From contig OY755178.1 of the NCBI GenBank assembly GCA_963576735.1, positions 15,252,001-15,316,000 of the forward strand: a DNA stretch of 64,000 nt. The letters are read 5' to 3'. This document shows, one piece after another, positions 26,671-37,000 of the stretch. Position numbers and translations under genes: made by a program. The DNA comes from Bedellia somnulentella. Its lineage: Eukaryota > Arthropoda > Insecta > Lepidoptera > Bedelliidae. The number at the start of each line of letters is the position of its first letter. Position 1 is the first letter of the stretch. The notes beneath the pieces were generated by a model. It had not been told where the DNA came from and did no database searches. It was given only the letters and a program-made list of their open reading frames with translations.

Positions 26671-27765
26671 TTGTGTTTATGATAACCAGTCAATGTATTG
26701 AGTATGCACTTCAAGTGCTTAGTGCGATTTTTAGATACTTACATCCGGGATATAGAAATTAACGCATTCGATTTTACAAATACCTAAAGGTTTTAAGAAG
26801 GTAGACATAGATCATTATGTAAATATAAATACAAATTAGTAATAAATAAAAGATTGACAAACTATACACACGTTTTAGCTATTTTTTTGTAAATATTTAA
26901 CTCGTGTTGCTGTTGTGTAATAATTCAGCAATGCAATAAGAATAACACAAAGAAATTATTCAATTTGTAATACATACTTAAAATGATATGTACTAAAACG
27001 GTACTTAACTTGTTGATCCAATAACAATTAAGGCTAATTTGGATTAAGCCAAAACCTGGCATGACATAACACATTCTTTGGCCGAGCCTGTAATCATGTT
27101 GTAACGGAGACATTAAATAAGTAAGAGCGTTATTATTTCACAAAAAAATCCACTTTCTCGACATCTCGATTATTATGATTATACGCATGACAGTTGGTAA
27201 ATCCTCGTCTACATCCGCTTAACTTGAGGGATCTATTAACATTCTTCTGTTGAGTGAATATCTTTGAATCCTCTTAATATTATTAGTAATGAATGCAACC
27301 TATCATCGCACTGACGCACTTATTTCCAACAGCTAAATGTTAGGCGCCGTATCTCCCTCCCACATTACATTAAAAAGCAAAGTAAAATAAAATCTGATTG
27401 CATGTAAACCATTATTTAATGTTACCTACTACTAAAAATAAAGTGAAGGCATCATTATTATGAAGAATTGACTTTCACTTTCTGCGATGATAAAGGGCTT
27501 TCAAGGTCGAATGTTTTTGGTATTTGGGACACACAAAGCTATCAGAATTATCATTCACACACGACTGCAATGTAAATTTAAAGTGCATGAAAAACGAAAG
27601 TTGCTTTGAATAATGATAGAAGCTGTCAGACGCCCCGGTTCAACTATCCTCCTATTTGTCAGTACTTGTTTAAGTTAAGTTATTGAGTTTGCTGACGGAA
27701 AAAAACTAAAAGAGCCATTAGACAAACAAAAAACATGTCTAAATAATATATTTTTACTATTTTAG
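26671..27765. other. Non-coding sequence leading to the coding exon
   Basis: AT-rich. Ends in the acceptor TTTTTACTATTTTAG at 27765. Confidence 0.5.
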
Positions 27766-30367
27766 ATATCAGCGATGCGGTGCTTTTGGGTGTTTCTGTT
27801 GGTGTCGATCGCTTCGTGTGTGGCTGCTCCTACAACAACGGAGGTAGCTGACCATGTAGCCACGGCCACCACGGCCAGACCTCCCCGACGCACCCTGGAC
27901 AGACAAGCCGCCGAGCTGGCCTGGAGATCCTGGCTCCAGAGTCCTGAAAGCGGCAACCAAAACGCCCCGCCCCGACGCATCACGACGAAGTCACTCTTCA
28001 TCACCCCGATCGTATGTCCAAAGGGCCAACGACTCGATAAAAACGGCTGTGTTCAGGTAATGACAATTCAATTTTTATTTTTTGTTAACAATTTTTTGTT
28101 GGTGAAAGATTACAGAAAAATATAATTTCATCGTAATTTAATACCATAAGCATAAGCATAAACGTTCACGCCGAATATCCCCGAAGGGGTTGGCAGAGGT
28201 ACTAAAATTTCTGAACATCACGTGACTTTGTCACCTGGTGTTCAGAGTACCCACGTTTTGCATGGACAGTGTACTCACGTGATAGGGGGCAGGCCTATCG
28301 CCGTTTTGTACGAATACACTGTCACATGACTAAGTACAACTCAGCCATGTGGGTTTCCTCACGATGTTTTCCCTCATCCCCATCTTTTCCCCACTCAACT
28401 TCCAAAAGTGGCTGAGGAATTTATAATTCCTTAGCTCTGGTTACCCCTTCTAGGGAAATAAAGCCGTGAGTATATGTATGTATGTATGTTTTCCCTCACC
28501 GTTAACAACCATGATAAATTAACCACACATATGTCTTTAGAAAAGACAAATTGGTGTAGGCCCGACCCAGGATTTGAACACTAGTCCGTTGCACGATAAC
28601 CGAGTGTTCTACCCACTGGGCTATCACGGTTAATACCAACATCTATAAAATTAAGTTAGATCATCTTTAGCAAGCCCCGAAAGAAAGCAGGAAAAAAATA
28701 TGATTGCAATTAAATAATTAAGTATACCTATCAAACACATTTACTCGTACATGACTATGATTTACGAAACTGATTTCCGTTCTCATAGTGTGTAATCAGA
28801 AGAGTTTGGATCGTATTTATGAATCAGAACAATGCTAAACATCCTCCTCGATTTTTAGGAATACTAAATTAATACAGCAAACTCACATTTCTAATAGAAT
28901 CGTTTTTAAATTCCAGCTGGTCACCGTAAACAAAGATGAACATGAGAGAATTCTCCTGGAACAATTGAATTCTATATTCACATCGGCTCCCAGCGCGGAT
29001 GTCCTGTACGACTACGGGGATGATGAACCCGGGCCGCTACAGCTGTCCATACCCATCGGTTTGGAGCCACAGGCCGCACCCTTGTTCGCTAATGAGCAAC
29101 CAGAACAGGTAATATACTCATGTTAATGAACACCAAATCACAAACTAAACATATACGGCTATAAAGTTGCTCTTAACCACCAAACCTGTTTTACTAATTT
29201 AGACTCACTTTCTCTTTCTAGACTCAACAAACCTTGAACGTCAAAGTGGACAAAAAGGACGAAAACAAATTCGACGCTAGCGTGGGCATTGCGGCCGAGC
29301 TGGAATTGATGAAACTACAAACAGAAAGTCATAATAGGAACATCAGCGATGCTAACAAAACTGAAATCCTACACAACAATAATGTTTTACCGTTCGCTGA
29401 GAAACCGAAACGTGACAGCCCAATTATCAACGAAACGCCGGACACTGGTAACAATTTTACAGATGTTGGACAGAAAGAGTTAGTTTATGGGCAAGTGAAC
29501 GATGACCCAATTCTCTACTATCAAAACCAACAGTATACTACATCGTCTGCGCAGGACGTAGAAACAGAAACTGCTGAACCTACTAACGCACCAACTGAAA
29601 ACGATAGCGATGCTACTGAAATGTCAACTTTCATAGATATAGAGGCATCCACTACAGAAGCGAATGAAGTTAAAATACTCAATAAAACAAAAAAAGAAGA
29701 CCAAGTGAATGAACACAAGCTTAAGGTTGCCGACGACAAAATAAGTCCAGAAAAAGAGTTTTCTAACATCGGTGAAGCTATCAAGTTAATTAGCCGATAC
29801 GCAGAAGTAACGACGGATGACAACTTCTCTAAAACTCAAAACAAGCACCCTGAGAACGAAAATGGTGTTTTGGGAACGCGTACGAAACTCCAGCACAGGC
29901 GTACTAAACAAAAAGACGCAGAAAGTACAGCAAAACCGACCCAATTCCCCATTTCTTCAGCAGAGCAGCGCAATGCACAACTTTCCTTGACACACAGCTT
30001 TTACCCTAAGAGCGAAACATACTACAGATACCCTTGGTTCAGCGACCATTCGTCAACTCCGCCTCCTGAGTACCCGTTCCGGCATGTACAAGACTACTGG
30101 GGTGGTCGCACTCAAATAGGTGGAGTTTACAGCGGCCCCCACGAAAATCCAAGGCGGCATCACCACACCTTTCCGCAAACTAATTACCGTGTTCACAACG
30201 GGCCTTATTACCCGAACCAATTCTATGGTCCGTACTATCAAGGCAAACCATTTGCATTGGCACCAAACCGGAATGACCCGAGGTTGCCACAAAGTAACAC
30301 CCAAGATTTGTACAGCCTTCTCGGACTCCGACATTGGTTTAGTAGCGAAGGCAATGCTAAAAGATAG
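27766..30367 (+). CDS. Secreted protein of unknown function, three coding exons (539 aa)
   Basis: Exons are 27766-28056 (ATG at 27775), 28917-29108 and 29222-30367, all phase 0, with donors CAG|GTAATG and CAG|GTAATA and acceptors TTCCAG and TTCTAG. Residues 1-18 (MRCFWVFLLVSIASCVAA) form a signal peptide. Two cysteines (81 and 92) sit in CPKGQRLDKNGC, preceded by the hydrophobic SLFITPIV. Residues 95-158 are acidic. Residues 159-539 are low in hydrophobics, with several N-glycosylation sequons, basic clusters (KPKRD, HRRTKQK) that could be processing sites, and a Tyr/His/Pro-rich C-terminus. There is no membrane segment after the signal. I do not recognise the family. The short Cys motif invites comparison with insect secreted ligands such as Fog, which is only a suggestion. 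The 5' UTR must come from upstream exon(s). Confidence 0.85.
28145..28630 (-). repeat. Family C tRNA-derived SINE, interrupted by a family A copy
   Basis: Lies in intron 1 of the secreted-protein gene. The plus strand runs from CATAAGCATAAGCATAAACG (tail) through CCGAAGGGGTTGGCAGAGGT to the tRNA-like head at about 28550-28630, where the minus strand has GATAGCCCAGTGGG (A-box) and TTCAAATCCTGGG (B-box). The body is split by the insertion at 28377-28487. Confidence 0.9.
28377..28487 (+). repeat. Family A repeat, 5'-truncated, inside a SINE
   Basis: Flanked by an 11-base direct repeat GTTTTCCCTCA (28366-28376 and 28488-28498) that occurs once in uninterrupted SINE copies. The copy starts inside the family and ends in TATGTATG. 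A variable 5' end, fixed 3' end and target duplication are LINE-type insertion marks. Confidence 0.9.
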
Positions 30368-30489
30368 ATAATGACATCAATGAATTTGATGTTACCCGAA
30401 CAAATATAATGTGAGCTATGGATATAATTGCTGTTGACAATGCGGGGTGAAAGTCTTTATGTACATATCAGTTTAACCACTTACTATAC

Positions 30490-30495
30490 AATAAA
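30490..30495 (+). terminator. Polyadenylation signal AATAAA
   Basis: First AATAAA after the stop codon at 30367, giving a 3' UTR of about 140 bases. A second lies at 30753-30758. Confidence 0.5.
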
Positions 30496-32218
30496 ATATA
30501 ATATTTTGGATTAAAATATCTGAAACATCACTTAGTTAAATTCATAATTGATTGGCATTTAACAGTTTATTGTAGATATTATTGACCGCCCTTATACTCA
30601 TATAATATATTTACATGAATATATCTCATAGCTTTCATTATATTTTAGCCTATTTATTTCAAAGCCAAATATTACAGTCATAGTTGTGTTAATTATTTTG
30701 TTATTTAAGTTCTTGTAAATATTAATTTAAGTGTTTTTATTTTCCAGCCACAAATAAATATTTCACAAAGTATTATTGTCATTGTTTTAAATGTTCAAAT
30801 GTAAATTATGTTTGATTTGATAATTGTACTAATGTTTATTTATCGATGTATATTTTTGTATCGTTTCTATCGTTGTGAGCCTAGATGTACCTTATTAGTT
30901 GTTTTGGTGTGAAATAATCAATCTTAGTAATTATACATGGATATGATTGAGAGGCGCTGGTGAGCCGGTAGTTAATAGCAGGGAGAAGTCTGTCATTCCC
31001 AAACAATGCCATCTTGCCGCTACGACAGTACGCACTTCTACAGTATGTAGCATTTAATGTAGTTGTTCCTAGACGTTATATGAACATTATGCAGACTGAT
31101 TTTGGTGATAGTTATAGAGATAGTTGGTCAATATCATTATAACAAACATACAAATATTTCAATAATAATAAATTGATGTAAAACGAAGGAAAACTTGCAC
31201 AATAATCATTCTGTGTAATGATACCGAACTATTACAGATTAAACGATCCCACCAAAGTTTAGAAGTAAGCATTTAGTTGTAATTCTTATTGTGAATCCTT
31301 ATCACAAAATTAAACAAAGTAGTTTGCTAAGTAAATTAATTTATATAAATATATATATGATTTCACAATGAACAACAACATTCATTTTACTAAAATATAT
31401 TTAAGATATTGTAATCTTCAGAATATCCGAAACCAGTGGTTCTATAACTGTATCTTGATGTCATTAATTGTTAGTCAATTGGTGTGAAAAATATTGGTGT
31501 TAAAATTTTAAGATAGTATATTCAATTATTTCGTGTTAATAATAGATATTTTTATAATTTTTTTTTGTTAATCGCAACACAACTAATCATTCTTGTGAAA
31601 CTATTGGAATAATCTGACATACTGGTGACAAATCTACTTACAAAGTATTCAGACTATATTCATATTTAACATATTTTTTATTCAAATTTATTGTCCTGAA
31701 AACATTATGTGTCCCCATAAGAATCTGGCAAATGTACCTAAATAGATATGAAAGTAAAAAAAATATTTTAATAACGTTGACCAGTAACGTGTAAGACCTC
31801 AAACATGACAAAACTTGAATTATATGAATAAATCGATATATTTTCTAATGACCTCTATGCTGATGACTTATTACTCAATGCTTGTAACATAAAATTGAAA
31901 TCAAAATTAAACCTATTTCGATGAAGATAAACCAACCGATTTTATTTTAAATGGTAACTACCTACCTTCCTACTCGTGACCAATACAAACCAAGTCAATA
32001 ATTGATTAGCCACTTTGAATTGTGGTTACTTGTGGGGAAATATGGTAAATTATCCTATAAAACCAATGGGTAATGGAAAGGGGTTTTCATTCACATAAAC
32101 CATCAATCACCTAAAATGTTCACAGATCCCTAAGTCGCCTTATATGGCAACCACGAGAAAATATAGTGTTTTTGCAGTCCAATCTACACGGCTCTAATAA
32201 ATGAAACATAATAATAAT
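30496..32218. other. Intergenic, very AT-rich
   Basis: Contains possible distal 3' UTR of the secreted-protein gene. No gene or recognised repeat. Confidence 0.5.
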
Positions 32219-32441
32219 ACATATACTCACGGCTATATATATAAATCCCTCGAATGGGTAGCCAGAGCTTCGGATTAAGAAATCCCTCAGCCACTTTTGA
32301 AAAAGAAAGATTGCAAAGTAAAGGTTTTTGGTGATGGGTCTCCAACCGCATCGTATAAGTCACTTAAAAAACCCTAAACCTTTCCTCTAACGAAACACAG
32401 CTAGAAATGGGGTAGTGCTATTCTAAGTCGACACTACACAG
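32219..32441 (-). repeat. Family A repeat, near full length
   Basis: The plus strand reads ATATACTCACGGCTATATAT, GGGTAGCCAGAGCTTCGG, CCTCAGCCACTTTTG and GGTGATGGGTCTCCAACCGC to CTAAGTCGACACTACACA. Confidence 0.85.
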
Positions 32442-32472
32442 CTACACACTAGTAATGTTAAGTAATAGAGAA

Positions 32473-32764
32473 CCAGCCTTGATAGCTCAGTAAGTAGAAC
32501 ACCGCTTATCGTGCAGACAAAAAGGGTTCAAATCTCGGGCGAGCCTACACCAATTTGTCTTTTCAAAAGACACATATTATGTGAGGTTAATTTATCATGG
32601 TTGCTAACAGTGAGGGAAAACTAAGTTTTACTTAGTCATGTGACAGTGTATTCGTAAAAAACGGCGTTAGAGTGCCCCCTATCACGTGAGTACACTGTCC
32701 AAGCAAGACGTGGGTTCTCTGAACACCCCTACCAACCCCTTCGGGGATATACGGCGTGAAAGTT
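32473..32764 (+). repeat. Family C tRNA-derived SINE
   Basis: Head GATAGCTCAGTAAGTAGAAC (A-box) and GGGTTCAAATCTCGGG (B-box), body CTACACCAATTTGTCTTTTC, end CCCCTTCGGGGATATACGGC. A stretch is deleted in the distal hairpin region. Confidence 0.85.
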
Positions 32765-32974
32765 TGAGGAATAGGATGATTCTGAACATTCTGGTGTAAA
32801 CTAAGTATTACACGATACGGTACGAAAGAGAAGGTAGCAAGTGAACAGAAATGTGATAAATTAACTTAGCTGAAAACTTTATAAGTGCTTACCAGTGCGG
32901 GAAAATATATGAACGCGCGCCGATAAGCCCTGAACGGTGCCGACAAGGTCCGACTTCAACACGCACTGAAGAGC

Positions 32975-33102
32975 AAGCACGAGCGCTATTTCATCGATAC
33001 GATAACGGTTAGAACGAGATGGCAGTACACGATACTAAGTAGGTGCGTAAGAGATGGCTGCTTTATCCCACGCGATAACTAGTTTAAACACCACTCGTGC
33101 TT
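32975..33102 (+). mobile_element. Family H MITE, copy 2 (128 bp)
   Basis: Bounded by AAGCACGAGCG and ACTCGTGCTT. Interior blocks TTAGAACGAGATGGCAGTA, TGCGTAAGAGATGGCTG and CCACGCGATAACTAGTTTAA match copy 1 (13417-13544) in the reverse direction. Confidence 0.75.
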
Positions 33103-34014
33103 GCCCTTCTGGTCAGCGCTGGGCTGGATGAGTATGATTTCGACATTTTGCTTGGTCTATCTCAACCTGCTTCCTTTGTGTAGAACGAACCAGCGCTGTC
33201 AAGCGGTTATAAGTTTCCAGCTTTCTTTTTGTACACGACCTTACTTATACAAACTATGCGTTAAATTGCAACTGTACTGTTTGTTCCATTCCTGTAATGC
33301 CCACTTTAAAAACGATGTAGAAAAGGTAGAGATGTTATTAGAGTTTATACACATAGAGAGAATGGATGGAAGTAATGTGGTCAAAAGCATATCATATCAG
33401 TATGTATATCTGTTATGTGTGATGATCATCTCGATAAATGAAATATAAATTATTGTAAGTATATTTTATTGAAAAAAGAAAATAATTTCAACATTTTTAA
33501 TATTGAGGAGAAACCACGTTTCATTCAATCCTGAATATTGAGTACTACCTTGTTCAAATAAGTGTATTCGTTGCGTCTGCACATACTTATACTAACGTTT
33601 GTAACTTAGTGTAAATGACTAAAAAATAACTAATCGTCCTTACGTTATGCAACATAATAATTTACATCTACACACAAGTATTTGTACAAAATATCACAAT
33701 ACAAAAATACTATATTATTGGCCGATTTACAACACAGTTTATTTACAAAACAATAATAAATTTATTTGATCCAGTAAAAAGCCGGCGTATGGCCGTTTAA
33801 AATCATAGCATGTGCAGAAAGCAACACAGAAATAGTCAAAGTTTAACTTCATTGTTCAATACAAAACCTAATATTACGTTCTTATTTAATAAGTCCCTAC
33901 ATCTGAATGCACTGGTCATCACGATATAAAGAAGAGGTAAAACTAAGCACAGACTTGAGAGAACCAGTAAGTACGTACAATACACAAATCGTTCATTCAT
34001 TCGTTCACAACACC
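33103..34014. other. GID4 3' UTR and intergenic sequence
   Basis: Plus-strand TTTATT at 33738-33743 and 33761-33766 reads AATAAA on the minus strand and could end GID4 about 250-275 bases after its stop. The 115-codon plus-strand frame at 33101-33448 has no recognisable features. Confidence 0.45.
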
Positions 34015-37000
34015 TCATCTGAATTCGTAGATCTGAATACTGTGCTCGGGAACATGACTCAGCGTTAGTGACTGGTACCTGGAAAATAAGATATGAAATT
34101 AAGTCAACGTATACGCGTTGTTGTTTATTTCATTTTATTTTCTTTGGGAGGCTTACAGCTAAATTTACAATATGACATTATTACTTAGACAAAAATAGGC
34201 CAATAACAAGCACCACATATGCATGCATGCATTGGGGTGTTCAATGTGTTTTTGGTTTAGCTATGAAATAAAAGTGATAATCTGTGTTATTTTTGGTATT
34301 TATAGATTTGGGATTATTTGTCGCAACTACTGTTGAAACTTTAATTTTAATTGAACAGCCTTTACTCACAATTACTTTTTGTCTTAAGGCCCTTAATTTT
34401 AGGAGTGGAATAAGTGTTTTAATAACTGATTCAAACGTATGAAAAGGTGTAAAATTAAAAAAAAAATAGGTACAACCATATAGGTTTTACTTGCATATTT
34501 TTTTCTAACGACAAAGCTTGAAAGGATTCCTTTATATAACATATTAGATACGTCAATAATTTGAACACATAATTATACCAGTTGTAAAATTGTAAAATAC
34601 TTTCGGAATATTTTGGCTTCGAGCTGTGAAAGAACACTCTTCAAGCACTTTTAGAAGTTTAGAGGTGAGATGATAAAATAAAGGATATTGCGAGATTGGC
34701 ACTACATAGCCTAAAAACACCTTATTTAAAAAAAATAACATTTCTGAAAAAACAAGAATAGAAAAAATAATTATTATTTACTTATATAACTAAGTCAATT
34801 AAAGTGATGGAGCTGTACTAATGCAATTATGGGTTAGCACCAAACAATACTGTTAAGCGCATTTTATATAATGGCGGAAATTTACTTTGCATTGTCAATT
34901 TAATATGGTTATTTCTTTCACATAAAGGTTAATTATTGGTTTAAGGACGTATTTATTTATTTCTTATTTGAATTTTATCTTTTTAAAGTAAAGCATAATA
35001 AAAAATCCAGCATATATTTTTATTGCTCTTAATTTTTACTTGATTCTCCTTTTTGATAGCTTTGTAAGTTGCAACACTTTTGGAATATAATAGTACTGAA
35101 CTGGCCCACTTATTCCCGCGGTTGATGTGAGGGGCATAAGGGTATTGAGAATTTTGAAGTGACTATTGGGCGATGCGGTTGGAGACACATCACCAAAAAC
35201 ATTTATTTTATAATCTTTTTCCCATTTCACTTCCAAAGTGGCTGAAGAATTTTCGGATTCTGAAGCTCTGGCTACCCTCTTTTAGGTATGAGCCGTGAGT
35301 ATACATATTAATTTATATATGTATTGGGCGATGTGGCTGAGGAATATGCTATATTTTAAATATTTTCTTTCTCTACTCAACATTTACCGTAAGTGGCTGA
35401 GAAAATCCCAACTCTGAAGCCTTATCTATAGTTTTTAAAATGCCAGAACTCAGAATAATTAATCCGCCAAAAAAAGACATGTACCTATATTAGTATGCTA
35501 TGCTAAAATTAAATACGTGCAAGCCAAGTTAATAAAAGTATGTTCATAATAAGAAAAAGATTCTACTCAACTACACATACATTATAAACATACATACATA
35601 CATACATATACTCACGGCTATAAATCCCTAGAAGGGGTAGCCAGAGCTAACGAATTTGAAATTCCTCAGCCACTTTTGGAAGTTGCGTGGGGAAAAGATG
35701 GTAAAATAAAGGTTGTTGGTGATGGGTCCTTAAAAAGCCCCAATACCGTTAGTCGCCTCTTATTATTATTATTATTTTAGGGACACTTTTAGTTTCTCGC
35801 CTCTCCCATGGCCGAAACAGAAAATTAGAATTTTAAATGGGAGAGGCGGTACTCCCCGACAAGAGCACAGTCGGTCGGGGTCAGGGAGTCAGGTTCAAGA
35901 ACCGACGGACGATCCGAGCCGTATCGAGCAGCACCGCTTTCTGCATCTGTGCTGGAACCGACACGCCACAGAAATCCAACCGCCTCAAGTTGGTCGCGAG
36001 GCTGGTTGGAATTAACCCGTTCGCGGACAAAACAATTGGGATTATTTCTGTCGAAGTCACACCCCACATGTCGGTGATCTCGTGAGCCAGGTCGAGATAT
36101 TTCCGACGCTTCTCGGTTTCGGCTTTCACGAGACCCTCGTCATGAGGGATAGTGACATCCACTAGAAATACCCTCGACTGCGACCGATCCCATACCACGA
36201 TATCAGGCTTATTCGCTAGAATAGTCCTGTCCGTGATAACGGATCGGTCCCAATAGATTTTGGCACGGTCGTTTTCTAGGATTGGCTCCGGCAGATACTT
36301 GTAATACGGCAGCCTCTGTTGCAAGAGTCCGCATTTTAGAGCGAGCTCCTGATGCAGGATTTTGGCTGCTTGGTTGTGTCTGTGCAAGTACTCAGTGTTA
36401 GCAAGAGCCGAACAACCGGAAATAACATGCCTAAGTGACTCTCCGGGACGGCCACATGCTCGACAAACGTCTGTGGTACCGTCCTTTAGGATGTATTTCC
36501 GATAGTTCCGCGTCTTGATAACCTGGTCTTGTATTGCACAGACAAAACCTTCGGTTTCCCCAAAGAGGTCCCCGAAACGCAGCCAATGCAGGGAGGCTTT
36601 ACGGTCCACGAAAGGTTCGTGAAGTACCTTGTAAAACCTCCCATGCAGCTCCTTCTCTTTCCATACGGACTCCCGATCAGAGGTGCTAAGTACCTCCGGG
36701 GTTCGCCAATCCTGTGAGGCCAACGATAAGGGAGTCAGTCCTTTATCACTAGCGACCACCTCTCCCCGAACACTATCATCCGTCATCGTCAAAAAATAGT
36801 TTCTGAGGTTGCATACCTCGCGGTTGTGCATGGTTTTGGCACTCAAGAGGCCTCGACCACCACACTTCCGCGGGATATACAATCTCACAACCGACGACCT
36901 CGGATGATGCATTCGATGAGAGGTCATCATCGTGCGGACTCGTCTGTCCAGAGCGTCGAGTTCGGTCTGAGTCCATCTGAGCACGCCAAATGTGTACATC

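Noticed and set aside
27762..28004. Minus-strand ORFs over the first coding exon of the secreted-protein gene
   Set aside because: They are antisense shadows. The plus-strand exon has a signal peptide, proper splice sites and continues in frame over three exons.
35588..35640. CATA/TATG repeats as a possible CRISPR-like or tandem array
   Set aside because: They are microsatellite tails of dispersed family A and RTE copies. There are no spaced direct repeats with unique spacers.
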